A stretch of DNA of 64,000 nucleotides from JADJOM01 sp046327715 (lineage in GTDB: Bacteria; Gemmatimonadota; Gemmatimonadetes; Gemmatimonadales; GWC2-71-9), in contig JAXLXY010000016.1 in assembly GCA_046327715.1 (NCBI GenBank), forward strand, positions 1 through 64,000. Reading direction: 5' to 3'. This document shows positions 6,888 through 14,989 of this stretch, in pieces. The notes below the pieces were generated by a model. It saw nothing but the letters and a program-made list of their open reading frames with translations. It was not told the DNA's origin and made no database searches. The stretch's first letter is position 1; each line of letters begins with the position of its first letter. The position numbers were made by a program, and so were the translations under genes.

Positions 6888-8123
6888 ATGCCCCGATCCC
6901 CCATCCCCTCCCCTTCCCTTGTCCACCAGGCGCTCGACGGCGCCGAGCTGGCGCGGGAGGTGGAGTTCGGGCATGCCGGCGAGGCGCTGGGCGGGGATCT
7001 CGAGGCGGCGCTGGGGCTGGCCCTGGGCCGCGGGGCGGTGCATCCGGGGGGCCGGGAGCCACTGGAGGTGTTCCGGGCCGGGCTGGCCACGGCCATCGGC
7101 CGCCTGGCGCAGCAGGAGCGGGCGGCGCTGTTTGTCCGGTTCCTCCGGGATGGGCCCTACCCCGGCCCCGGGCGCTGGCTCAGGGCCAAGGCGGGATCCG
7201 CACTCCGGGACCCGGAGACAGCGGCGGTGATCCGATTCGTGTTCGGGCGGATCATCCCTGAGTTCCAGGGGTTCGTGGCGGAGGCGCTGGCGGCGGGTGC
7301 GGTGACGCGGTGGATGGAGGGGATGCGGGCGGCGGGGGGGCTGGATCCTGGGGCGCAGCTCTACCTGGGCGATGCGGTGCTGGCCCGGAATTCCCACGGG
7401 CAGCGGGCCAAGGCGGCCGACATGCATCTGCTGAGCCGCGAGCCGGGGGCCGCCGGGCGGGTGACGGTGCACGCGGTGGTGGAGGTGAAGTCGTACCGGA
7501 AGTCCTTTGCAGGGGCGGCAGCGCAGTTCAGGACCCACCTGGCGAGGGCGCGGCGGGGGCTCTATTTCGGGGAGGAGTTTGTCCCGGGGCGGAGGGTGCG
7601 GGTGGCGCGGGAGGTTCACCGGATCCTGGTCCGGCCCTCCACCTGGCTGCTGCCCCGGACCTTCCGATACCCCGAGACGGAGACGGGCCACCGGCTGGAG
7701 GTGGATCCGGGGGTGCCACCGGCGGCGGGTGACACCGCCCTCCCGCGTGGCCGTCGCGGGACCGAAGTGCTGCTGCGCTGGTCGGAGGAGGCGCTGGCGG
7801 AACTGGCGTTCGACATGAGCTGGTGGTTCTTCGGGCGGGTGGGGGAGGCGGTCTGGGCGGAGGGGCACCCGCCGTGGCTGGAGATGTCGCCCTACGACGC
7901 GGGGCGGAACGCGGTGAAGCAGATGCTGCACTACGCGATCCACCGGATGCGGACGGCGAACGACTGGGAGAAGGCGGTGGCGCTCTACAACGTGTATGGG
8001 TTCGGGTACGCGCTGGGCTCGAGCTACCGGGACCGGCGTGGGGTGCGCCAGATGCTGTGGCCGTCGGACATCGAGGAGTTGGCGGTGGCACCTGAGACCA
8101 AGGCAGGTCACCGGCTTATCTAA
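6888..8123 (+). CDS. protein of unknown function with PD-(D/E)XK-nuclease-like motif
   Basis: The product is 411 aa. The start ATG has no clear ribosome-binding site, so it is tentative. I do not recognise the family. The centre contains 'KAADMHLL' followed by 'VHAVVEVKSYRKS', which has the D...ExK spacing and beta-strand context of PD-(D/E)XK nucleases (about residues 175-208). The C-terminal part contains an aromatic-rich segment 'FDMSWWFFGR'. There are no membrane segments or signal peptide. It converges with the restriction operon (30 bp between stop codons), so it could be an accessory effector of a defence island. That is inference from neighbourhood and one motif. Confidence 0.55.
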   Translation: MPRSPIPSPSLVHQALDGAELAREVEFGHAGEALGGDLEAALGLALGRGAVHPGGREPLEVFRAGLATAIGRLAQQERAALFVRFLRDGPYPGPGRWLRAKAGSALRDPETAAVIRFVFGRIIPEFQGFVAEALAAGAVTRWMEGMRAAGGLDPGAQLYLGDAVLARNSHGQRAKAADMHLLSREPGAAGRVTVHAVVEVKSYRKSFAGAAAQFRTHLARARRGLYFGEEFVPGRRVRVAREVHRILVRPSTWLLPRTFRYPETETGHRLEVDPGVPPAAGDTALPRGRRGTEVLLRWSEEALAELAFDMSWWFFGRVGEAVWAEGHPPWLEMSPYDAGRNAVKQMLHYAIHRMRTANDWEKAVALYNVYGFGYALGSSYRDRRGVRQMLWPSDIEELAVAPETKAGHRLI

Positions 8124-8154
8124 AGCCGGGAATGCGCCCGCCCCGCAGGCCCCC

Positions 8155-9363
8155 TCAGATGACTGTCCTCAGGCGATCGAGCAGATCCTCGACCGACTCG
8201 ACAGGCGGCTCCATATCAGATTGAGCGTAGGCCGAGGCGCTGATTCCGGTCGGCACGAACACCAGAATCGCGCGCTGGTTCATGGACCGGAGCAGCTCTG
8301 CGCTCATCCCTTCATCAACGGTGAGCAGAAACTTCGTTCGAATGCGCTCCGCCTCCCTCAAGACTTGCGCCCACCGCTCGCGCACCGTGGACTTGCATGC
8401 CACCATCATGAGGCGATCCGCCGGGTAGGCAGGATCATGGTACTGTGCGTGACCCGGAATGATGAAGTCCGGGCGCTCGGAGCCCTCCGTCTGGCATTGA
8501 GCGGCGTAGGGGATGCCTTCGCGATCGAGCAGGGACGCGAAGTGGTGCTGGAGACTCTGACCCCGCCGCGACTTCCGCGATTGCTGGATCCGCAGTGCCC
8601 ATGCCAGCATCTCGTCGAGCTCCGCTGCGCCGTCCCGCAGGAGAGCTCGCAGTTCAAGACCGCCGACCTCCTTCTCTATGGCGAAGTAAAGTCCTGATTC
8701 TGCTTCGAGTCCGCGCTGAATGTACTCGTCTGCGTTGAGCCCAGTGCCCCACACATCACGGGCCAAGTCGCGCCCAGCGTCCGCCATGGCGCGGGTCGAG
8801 GGAATGCGGCGAGACGCCACCGAGCTCTCGAGTAGCGCGTGCTCCGACACCGCCTTTCCCAGCGTTGGGATATCAGCCGCTGGGAAGAGCGTGCCCACCC
8901 ACTCGACAGCATCGCCTTGCTGGGGGCGTGCCGCCTCCCGCACGACGAGGTTTCGCAACGCCGCATCGTCCCCGAGCCGGAGCAGGCGCTCTAGTTGCCG
9001 TTCCATCGGCGTCCCCGGGCGAGCGATCAGGCCATGCAGCTCTGCTCCGGCCCCGGCACGGCACAACACAAGGAGATCTTCGGGTCTGGCAAACTCTTCC
9101 AGACCGGGGAGCCTGTAATAGAGGCGGTACTCGGGAGACCGCCGCGGCTGTTTCGCCCTGGAATTGTAGAGAGTGAAGCTGCCCTCGAGCAGGACCGGAT
9201 CGTTTCCAGGGGTGAGGTAGCAGAGGAGACTCAACCCACCCTCGCTACGACCCTTGGGGAACCCGAGGCCGCGCCAGAGTGCTGTAGCGTTCAGCTCATG
9301 CTGGTGGGAGGCACCGGGCACGACTTCGACGGCCGCCAGTCGCTTCGCTGCGAAGTGGGCCAT
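8155..9363 (-). CDS. EcoRII-like type II restriction endonuclease
   Basis: The product is 402 aa, essentially the length of EcoRII (404 aa). The C-terminal third contains the EcoRII_C nuclease signature: 'ERPDFIIPG' at about residue 297, followed by 'MMVACKSTVRERWAQVLREA', the catalytic Lys/Arg region of the PD-(D/E)XK fold in this family. The N-terminal part would be the effector DNA-binding domain but is not recognisable by eye. The start is 6 nt after the vsr stop, in an operon with a Dcm-type methyltransferase. The expected site is a CCNGG/CCWGG-like sequence, from partner enzymes only. The expected role is cleavage of unmethylated foreign DNA. Confidence 0.87.
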   Translation of the reverse strand: MAHFAAKRLAAVEVVPGASHQHELNATALWRGLGFPKGRSEGGLSLLCYLTPGNDPVLLEGSFTLYNSRAKQPRRSPEYRLYYRLPGLEEFARPEDLLVLCRAGAGAELHGLIARPGTPMERQLERLLRLGDDAALRNLVVREAARPQQGDAVEWVGTLFPAADIPTLGKAVSEHALLESSVASRRIPSTRAMADAGRDLARDVWGTGLNADEYIQRGLEAESGLYFAIEKEVGGLELRALLRDGAAELDEMLAWALRIQQSRKSRRGQSLQHHFASLLDREGIPYAAQCQTEGSERPDFIIPGHAQYHDPAYPADRLMMVACKSTVRERWAQVLREAERIRTKFLLTVDEGMSAELLRSMNQRAILVFVPTGISASAYAQSDMEPPVESVEDLLDRLRTVI

Positions 9364-9369
9364 CCTGTC

Positions 9370-9792
9370 TCAGTCCCTCACGGTGGGCGTTGCCTTGATC
9401 CGGGAGACGAGTCTGGCAAGGTGATTGTCATCCACCTGACATTCCCAAATGATCCGCACTTTCCATCCCAGCTTCCGCAGCTCAACCGCGTTCCTCCGGT
9501 CCCTGGTCATGTTCTGCTGGAATTTGGCGGCCCAGAACCGGGCGTTGCTGGCTGGGGTAGTGGCGTACCGACAACGGGGATGGCGGTGCCAGAAGCAGCC
9601 GTGGACGAAGACCGCCGTCTTGTATCGGGCAAGGACGATGTCGGGCCGGCCAGGCAGCCCAGCCTTGTGCAGGCGGAAGCGCAGTCCCTGGCGGTGGAGC
9701 CAGGAGCGGACCAACCGCTCCGGCTTCGTATCGGTTCCCCTGATGCCCGCCATCATCCGGCTCCGGGTCTTCCGGTCGACGATGTCCGTCAA
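9370..9792 (-). CDS. vsr: very short patch repair (Vsr) endonuclease
   Basis: The product is 140 aa, starting from TTG at 9792, 7 bp after the methyltransferase stop. This start reproduces the E. coli Vsr numbering: E25, D51 ('RPDIVL'), H64 and H69 ('FVHGCFWHRHP') all fall at the known catalytic positions, with zinc ligands C66, C74 and C118 ('WEC'). Vsr nicks 5' to the T of T-G mismatches that arise when 5-methylcytosine in the methylase target deaminates. It is the usual companion of Dcm-type C5 methyltransferases. The longer open frame upstream overlaps the methyltransferase gene and is not conserved-looking. Confidence 0.93.
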   Translation of the reverse strand: MTDIVDRKTRSRMMAGIRGTDTKPERLVRSWLHRQGLRFRLHKAGLPGRPDIVLARYKTAVFVHGCFWHRHPRCRYATTPASNARFWAAKFQQNMTRDRRNAVELRKLGWKVRIIWECQVDDNHLARLVSRIKATPTVRD

Positions 9793-9799
9793 CCCGGCC

Positions 9800-11050
9800 C
9801 TACCCTGCCCGGGCGAGCGGAAGCACGTACTGCTTTCCGCGGCTGGTCGCACCGAGAATGTACGGCTCCATGTGCTCGGCGATGGCCCGGACCACCGGCA
9901 CCACAACGGCGTTCCCGAACTGCTTGTACGCTCTGGTATCCGATACCGAGATGATGAACCGAGGCTGGCCCGGCTCGTCGAATCCCATGAGCCGGGCGCA
10001 CTCGCGTGGGGTCAGGCGTCGCGGGTTTCCGCGCCCGCGCTTGATCAGGATCTCCGACCCGTCCTTGTAGTACCGGGCCGAGAGGGTCCGGGCCGTATCC
10101 CCGGGCCCGACCAGGCCGAAGCCGAAGCCGTTCCCCGCGCTCCGATGCTTGGCGGCGTAGTCCTGCAGGTACTTCCACAGGTGATCAGTCAGGATGTACT
10201 TCCGGGAGACCCTGCCCTTCCGGTCGGTGTAGGGCTCCTCGGGCTCTTCCCCGCCGTTCCCCCCGTGAAGGATGCTTCCGAGCTTTGGGCCATTGGCCGG
10301 GTCCCGCGGCGTGAAGTCCTCGAAGCTGAAGTCGTTGAGGTCACGGAAGCCCGCGATGAAGATCCGTTCCCGGTGCTGGGGGACATACCCCTTTGCGTCG
10401 ACGATGACGGGGTCGGGGACGTAGTAGCCCAGTTCGTCCCGGAGCACGGAGAGAATCGTCTTCCAGGTCCGGCCCTTGTCGTGGCTCTTGAGGTTCTTGA
10501 CGTTCTCCAGCAGGAAGGCCCGCGGGCGGTGGTCCCGGATGATCCGGGCCACATCAAAGAAGAGCGTGCCTTGGGTGTCGCAGGCGAAGCCGTGCGGGCG
10601 GCCCAGGGCGTTCTTCTTGCTCACTCCGGCAATGGAAAACGGCTGACAGGGGAAGCCGGCCAGGAGGACGTCGTGTGGGGGGATTAGCTCGCTGGGGATC
10701 TTGGTGATATCACCGGCAATTGGGTGTGACTCCCCGAAGTTGGCCCGGTAGGTCTGCTGGGCGTACTTGTCCCACTCGCTGGTAAAAACGCACTCACCGC
10801 CAATGGACTCGAAGCCACGCCGCAGCCCCCCTATCCCGGCGAAGAGGTCGATGAAGCGAAAGGTCCGCTCCCCGAAGATCCGGGGTAGCTGGCGCTCCCG
10901 GATCTTGAACTCCAGGAGCTCATAGGCATCCCGAGGGGTGGCCTCCCGTGTCTCCCACCGGCTCACGGTCTTGAGGCTCTTTCCCAACAGGGTAGAGGCC
11001 TCGGCCTGGGAAAGACCGTGGCGAGCGCGAAGGGCGCGGAGGTCGTACAT
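9800..11050 (-). CDS. Dcm/SsoII-type DNA (cytosine-5) methyltransferase with N-terminal HTH
   Basis: The product is 416 aa from the ATG at 11050. Residues 1-60 form an XRE-type helix-turn-helix ('GLSQAEASTLLGKSLKTVSRWE'), as in M.SsoII/M.EcoRII-type enzymes that repress their own promoter. Residues 65-410 carry the C5-methyltransferase motifs: I 'FIDLFAGIGG', IV 'GFPCQPFS' with catalytic C135, VI 'ENV', VIII 'PQHRERIFIAGF' and a C-terminal motif X 'FGNAVVVPV'. It protects host DNA from the EcoRII-like nuclease encoded downstream. An operator-like palindrome lies in its promoter at 11088-11100. Recognition sequence is probably CCWGG or CCNGG, inferred from the family. Confidence 0.93.
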   Translation of the reverse strand: MYDLRALRARHGLSQAEASTLLGKSLKTVSRWETREATPRDAYELLEFKIRERQLPRIFGERTFRFIDLFAGIGGLRRGFESIGGECVFTSEWDKYAQQTYRANFGESHPIAGDITKIPSELIPPHDVLLAGFPCQPFSIAGVSKKNALGRPHGFACDTQGTLFFDVARIIRDHRPRAFLLENVKNLKSHDKGRTWKTILSVLRDELGYYVPDPVIVDAKGYVPQHRERIFIAGFRDLNDFSFEDFTPRDPANGPKLGSILHGGNGGEEPEEPYTDRKGRVSRKYILTDHLWKYLQDYAAKHRSAGNGFGFGLVGPGDTARTLSARYYKDGSEILIKRGRGNPRRLTPRECARLMGFDEPGQPRFIISVSDTRAYKQFGNAVVVPVVRAIAEHMEPYILGATSRGKQYVLPLARAG

Positions 11051-11079
11051 GGATCGGGTAGCCTTAAGCAGGATGGGGA

Positions 11080-11109
11080 ATAATATTGGACATTCTGTCC
11101 GGGACGCAA
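11080..11109 (-). promoter_or_regulatory. methyltransferase promoter with SsoII-like operator
   Basis: Read on the minus strand: -35 TTGCGT (11109-11104), an 18-bp spacer, -10 TATTAT (11085-11080). The spacer holds a perfect inverted repeat GGACA-GAA-TGTCC (11100-11088). M.SsoII is known to bind GGACA...TGTCC with its N-terminal HTH to repress its own gene and favour restriction gene expression. The same half sites here, in front of a methyltransferase with an N-terminal HTH, point to the same autoregulation. Confidence 0.7.
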
Positions 11110-11124
11110 GGGCCAGCACCACCA

Positions 11125-11844
11125 CTAGCTAGCGTCGCGGAACCGCGAGAATTCCCCCGGGAGGAGACCGAGGAGCCGAGCCACGTCCATCCCGTAGATG
11201 TCCTGAGTAACATCAAGCTGGGCAAGCACTTCGGCCAGGCGGCGTGGGGTCCCCGGCCCGGCAGACCCCGAGCCGCGTCGAGGCTGGCGGGTGCCGGGGT
11301 CGAGATAGAGGTGGGTTGCCAAGGCCATCACGGTGCGGCTGCTCACGAGGTCCTGCCGCGAGGTGAGCTGTTCCGCGATCTCGCCCGGTTGATGCAGCTT
11401 TCCCGTGAGCACACCGGCCACTCGTCCCACATCATCACGGTGCGCATGAGCGACGCGCCACGGGCCGCTCAGGTAATGCCTATAGTACGTCCGGAAATCC
11501 CCAGCGACCGGGATATAGCGGGCGCGCTGGCGCACCCGGCGGGCGCCCGAGGCATCGGGTGGACAGACCTGGTCAAAGAGCGCCAGGGTCAGCCATGCCC
11601 AAAGGCCGGTGTCGCCCTGCACCTCCGAGGCGGGCAACGGGCGGAGGAGCTGCTCTGCATACGTCGCCCACTCGAGGCGGGTCGGGAAGGTCGTTCGGTC
11701 GAGCGTCAGTAGGGTACTCAGCGGCGTCGCCAGTTCCCCTTCCAGGAGCTCCTGGGGCACGGTTCCGCGTCCGTCCTGTTCGACCTGATCCAGCCATCGG
11801 TGAGCCTGCTCGATGCCGGAAGCGGTGAGGCGGCGCACTCTCAT
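11125..11844 (-). CDS. unknown protein of the GHKL/R-M operon (protein C)
   Basis: The product is 239 aa, starting with an ATGA overlap on the gene upstream. I do not recognise the family. It begins 'MRVRRLTASGIEQAHRWLDQ' and looks globular and cytosolic, rich in Arg, Leu and Trp ('LEWATYAEQLL', 'GLWAWLTLALFDQVC', 'FRTYYRHYL'). No signal peptide, membrane segment or nuclease motif is visible. Translational coupling to the preceding gene, and its place between the GHKL ATPase and the methyltransferase, make it a candidate subunit of the defence complex. The 74-bp gap to the methyltransferase holds the operator. Confidence 0.6.
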   Translation of the reverse strand: MRVRRLTASGIEQAHRWLDQVEQDGRGTVPQELLEGELATPLSTLLTLDRTTFPTRLEWATYAEQLLRPLPASEVQGDTGLWAWLTLALFDQVCPPDASGARRVRQRARYIPVAGDFRTYYRHYLSGPWRVAHAHRDDVGRVAGVLTGKLHQPGEIAEQLTSRQDLVSSRTVMALATHLYLDPGTRQPRRGSGSAGPGTPRRLAEVLAQLDVTQDIYGMDVARLLGLLPGEFSRFRDAS

Positions 11845-12617
11845 GGCGCACCCCCCTCATCCGCGAATAGTCGCTGGTACTTCTCACGCAGGCGGTTCGC
11901 TCGGCAGAAGCCACGGACCACCCCCTCGATCCACTCCGTCAGAGCCTCCGGATCGGCCTCGTCGGGCCGCGTGCCGACCCCCGGCTGCCGTTCCGCAAAC
12001 CGGAGCCATTGCACGCGCCAGTCCCCCAGGTCGTCTGCCTCAGGCACGCCACCGCGGACAATAGCACGCAGGATCTCACGCAGGGCGGATGGGTACACCA
12101 GCCAGAAGAGGTGGGGATCTCGGGCCAGCGTCTTCCAGTGAACCCCCAGTTCGCTATTGACCACAAGCTCGGGGGGCTGACTGCCCTCATCCACCCGCAG
12201 CTGCCACACTTCGTCTCCGAGCGCTTCTCCACGCACGGTGAGGAGCGACTTTCGGCCAGACTCATCTGCCGTCGGGTCAACCGGGCGAATCTGGTCCGCC
12301 TCGGCCAGGATCCGCCCGTCATCGGCTCCGACCCCGATCACCTTGACACGGAAGAGTACGCCTTCGGGCGGATCGAATTCCTCCAGCCAGGTGGAATGCG
12401 GCGGGGTGATGAACGCGACCGTGCCATACGCGAATCGCATGTAGGCAGCCTGGCGATACGCCTCGACAACAACCCTGGCATCCGGCGCCAGTCCGAGATC
12501 GGCGAGCGTGATCCGAGCGCTGAATGCCGGACGCCCGGCCTCACGGCTGATGGCAATGTCGACCCGATCGCGCGTGATGCGCCGACGACCGGTCCAGTTA
12601 AGCCGCTTCGTCGGCAC
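11841..12617 (-). CDS. unknown protein of the GHKL/R-M operon (protein B)
   Basis: The product is 258 aa; its start lies 20 bp inside the 3' end of the ATPase gene and its stop overlaps the next start. The family is not recognised. The N-terminal half looks beta-rich ('DRVDIAISREAG', 'VVVEAYRQAAYMRFAYGTV', 'GVLFRVKVIGVG'). The C-terminal half looks helical and ends in a charged segment. No catalytic motif is evident. The double overlap implies tightly coupled, stoichiometric synthesis with the ATPase and protein C. Confidence 0.6.
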   Translation of the reverse strand: MPTKRLNWTGRRRITRDRVDIAISREAGRPAFSARITLADLGLAPDARVVVEAYRQAAYMRFAYGTVAFITPPHSTWLEEFDPPEGVLFRVKVIGVGADDGRILAEADQIRPVDPTADESGRKSLLTVRGEALGDEVWQLRVDEGSQPPELVVNSELGVHWKTLARDPHLFWLVYPSALREILRAIVRGGVPEADDLGDWRVQWLRFAERQPGVGTRPDEADPEALTEWIEGVVRGFCRANRLREKYQRLFADEGGAP

Positions 12618-14520
12618 CGAATGCCCCCTTGGAAACCACGCGCACGATCAGGTCACGATTCACATCGAAGCCCGTCACTGTGAGACGGAAATCAGGATCA
12701 GTGACCTTCAGGCGCAGGCTGTTGGCCGATGCGTCCAACTGCAGCAGTCCGCGGTGGTCGGAGGAGACAGCGATGGGAGGGATATGCAGCTGAAAGTCCG
12801 CCGGATCGTACTTGCTGAACGGATTGCCGCGACGGACCTCGTACGCGACGGTGACTTGCAGTTCCGCTGGAGTCCGGCTTCGGGACTCACCTCGCGTGAG
12901 GGTGAATCCCCCCGCGACACGCGTGATCCGATAGGGGGCCGGTGTTCGCACGAGATTGAGCCGTGGGTCTGGCTCCGATTCCGGCCCCTCCGTACCTCCG
13001 GCAGGCGCTGGCCGCCGGGGAGGCTCGGGCCGTTCCTCAGGCAGCGAGAACAGGTCGGACAGCAGGTCGGGAGCTACGTTGTCCTCTTCCCCCTGGAGGC
13101 GCTCCACGAGACTCGCGACAGCTTGCTTGACGAAGGTGAGATACGACGTGCCGAACTTGTAGCGTTCCTTGAAATGCGCGGTGTCAGCCCTCCATTCGGT
13201 GTGCGCCGGCCCTTCGGCGTCACCGAGCAGGTCTGCCAACGCGCCTCCGCCGATCACGACGAGCGACCGGACCCCCCGAACCCTTCCACCCTTGGCATCG
13301 GTGACGACGATCCCTTCACGAACAAAGACTGGGCGCCCATCGTCCGCAGTGGAATCGCGCTGCAGACAGATGTCGAATGATGACGACTGCACCGGCTGAT
13401 CCTTCGGCTTCACCGCAATCGGAATTCGTACCACGATCGGGCGCTCGGCATCAAGCACCGCCGTGAGGGCAGCCGCCGTTTCCGCCGACAGCATGGCGTC
13501 ATGCCACTTGGGCGCTCCAGCGGTATCTGCAGGTCCGAGAGTTGTGGCCTGACGCCCCTCCGGGGACAGGAGATGGCGGGTCAGCCCGATGAGCGGTTCC
13601 AGGTCGCTCCTCGACTCAGGGGTCAGCCGCCAGACGTGCTGCGCCAACGAGCCGGCATCAAGCTGCTGAGCCCCTACGCGGACCACGAGTTCCCCTGTCA
13701 GAATCGAGTAGAACCAGTCCCGTACGGCCGCTTCGAGGAGACTCTGCTCCGATATCTCGTTGTCGTACCAGGGCACCACGAGTGAGAGGCCGGGCTCTTC
13801 GCCTCGCTCCAGACAGAAAGTCTCCTTGAAGAGCGATAGAATCTGCCGGTCCTCGATTGGGGTGTCCAACGGCCCACGCTCCAGCTGCCGCACGAAGCCG
13901 AAGTAGCCATCGGGCACAAAGTGCACACCTTCCGCTTGGTGCGACTTCAGGATGCATCGACCGAGCAGCATTCGTCGGCCGTCCTCGGCACGGATGGTAT
14001 AGCCGAAGAACGTGCTTCCGTAGCTTGCTCGCGGAAAGACGAACTTGCCGACGCCCCAGCGGCCTCGCCTTTCACCCACAGACTTCTCGCTCTCTCCCTC
14101 CGCGCGGAAGAAGGCGTAAAAGTTGTTCTTGGCGCCGGCCTGCCTGTGCCACTGGAGCGGGTCGCCACGGAGTCCAATCGTGCCAGTGTCCTCGAAGGCG
14201 AGGTAGCGCACCGGGCGGCTGAGAACCGGGCACTGGTCCGGCCTGAGGCCGTTGCCATCAGCATAGATGTGTGGTGCAAGGCCATCGAGGAACGGCGCGA
14301 CCTTGAGTGGGTCTGCAGCACCGGAGTCACCTGAAAGCCGGATCGTGACCCGCACAGGACCGCGCCCGGCCCTGGCATCCAGCGAGTTCTGGATTGCCTC
14401 CCTGACGAGAGCCTCTGCACTGTTCCTGATCGCCTCGGTAGCGAAGAACTCGCCGCTGATGGGATCGCGACTGGTGTCGTCGGGCTGCTTCGGTCTAAAG
14501 CGCCAGCGCGGAGGAGCCAC
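12598..14520 (-). CDS. GHKL-family ATPase (MutL/MORC/Hsp90-like) of a restriction-associated system
   Basis: The product is 640 aa. The GTG at 14520 follows a CAGGAGAA ribosome-binding site. The N-terminal region has the Bergerat fold. Motif N is 'VREAIQNSLDA' (E41, N45, D48), with a second ATP-binding motif at 'FEDTGTIGLRGD' and the glycine-rich lid 'GRWGVGKFVFPRASYG'. The middle and C-terminal parts are unassigned; an acidic, proline-rich linker near residue 500 separates the ATPase body from a C-terminal beta-rich domain. GHKL ATPases related to MutL and MORC have been reported in restriction-modification operons carrying Dcm-type methylases and Vsr, which matches the gene order here. Probable role: ATP-driven clamp or remodelling step in recognition of foreign DNA. 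Confidence 0.8.
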   Translation of the reverse strand: MAPPRWRFRPKQPDDTSRDPISGEFFATEAIRNSAEALVREAIQNSLDARAGRGPVRVTIRLSGDSGAADPLKVAPFLDGLAPHIYADGNGLRPDQCPVLSRPVRYLAFEDTGTIGLRGDPLQWHRQAGAKNNFYAFFRAEGESEKSVGERRGRWGVGKFVFPRASYGSTFFGYTIRAEDGRRMLLGRCILKSHQAEGVHFVPDGYFGFVRQLERGPLDTPIEDRQILSLFKETFCLERGEEPGLSLVVPWYDNEISEQSLLEAAVRDWFYSILTGELVVRVGAQQLDAGSLAQHVWRLTPESRSDLEPLIGLTRHLLSPEGRQATTLGPADTAGAPKWHDAMLSAETAAALTAVLDAERPIVVRIPIAVKPKDQPVQSSSFDICLQRDSTADDGRPVFVREGIVVTDAKGGRVRGVRSLVVIGGGALADLLGDAEGPAHTEWRADTAHFKERYKFGTSYLTFVKQAVASLVERLQGEEDNVAPDLLSDLFSLPEERPEPPRRPAPAGGTEGPESEPDPRLNLVRTPAPYRITRVAGGFTLTRGESRSRTPAELQVTVAYEVRRGNPFSKYDPADFQLHIPPIAVSSDHRGLLQLDASANSLRLKVTDPDFRLTVTGFDVNRDLIVRVVSKGAFGADEAA

Positions 14521-14830
14521 CGGTTCTCCTGGGCAAGGTCAGGAGGAAAACCTGGAGCAATTTCTGCCGACCCACAAGACGAGGAGGGAGGTTGCAGGAG
14601 GAGGGGGAAGGCCTTCATCGGTGAGGCGCCGCGTGGCGCCTGGGCCACCGGGACGATTCAGGATCGGCGCATCCGGGGAGACGCCCCCAAGGCAGCAAGG
14701 TGCTCTGTCCTCGCCCGGCGATGTTGGAGTTGACCCTGCCCCGCCACCTCGACCAGGGTGGCGTACGAGTGCGGCGCCGGGACGGCCCGCCCCTCCCAAC
14801 GCACGCAGCCGTGGTCCCCCCGAAAGAACA

Positions 14831-14858
14831 AAGGCCCGGCGCGTCAGCGCCGGGCCTT
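14831..14858 (-). terminator. rho-independent terminator after tRNA-Gln
   Basis: A perfect 12-bp stem AAGGCCCGGCGC / GCGCCGGGCCTT with a 4-nt loop starts 4 nt beyond the tRNA 3' end. On the minus strand it is followed by TGTTCTTT. Confidence 0.85.
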
Positions 14859-14862
14859 CAGA

Positions 14863-14935
14863 TTGCCCCTCCTGGGCTCGAACCAGGACTCTCCTGATCC
14901 AGAGTCAGGCGTGTTGCCAGTTACACCAAGGGGCA
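14863..14935 (-). tRNA. tRNA-Gln (CTG)
   Basis: The acceptor TGCCCCT/AGGGGCA is perfect, with discriminator A. The anticodon stem CCTGA/TCAGG carries loop CTCTGGA, giving anticodon CTG. The T arm is CCTGG-TTCGAGC-CCAGG. CCA is not encoded. A TAGTTT -10-like box lies 13 bp upstream (14954-14949), and a clear terminator follows, so this is a stand-alone transcription unit. Confidence 0.92.
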
Positions 14936-14989
14936 TCAGGAGGGGGATAAACTACCTACGGGGGCCGGGTTGCGGTAGCCCCGGGGGGG

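Noticed and set aside
9370..9906. 178-codon version of vsr starting upstream
   Set aside because: The extension overlaps the methyltransferase gene and is not Vsr-like. The TTG at 9792 gives the usual length and the E. coli catalytic numbering.
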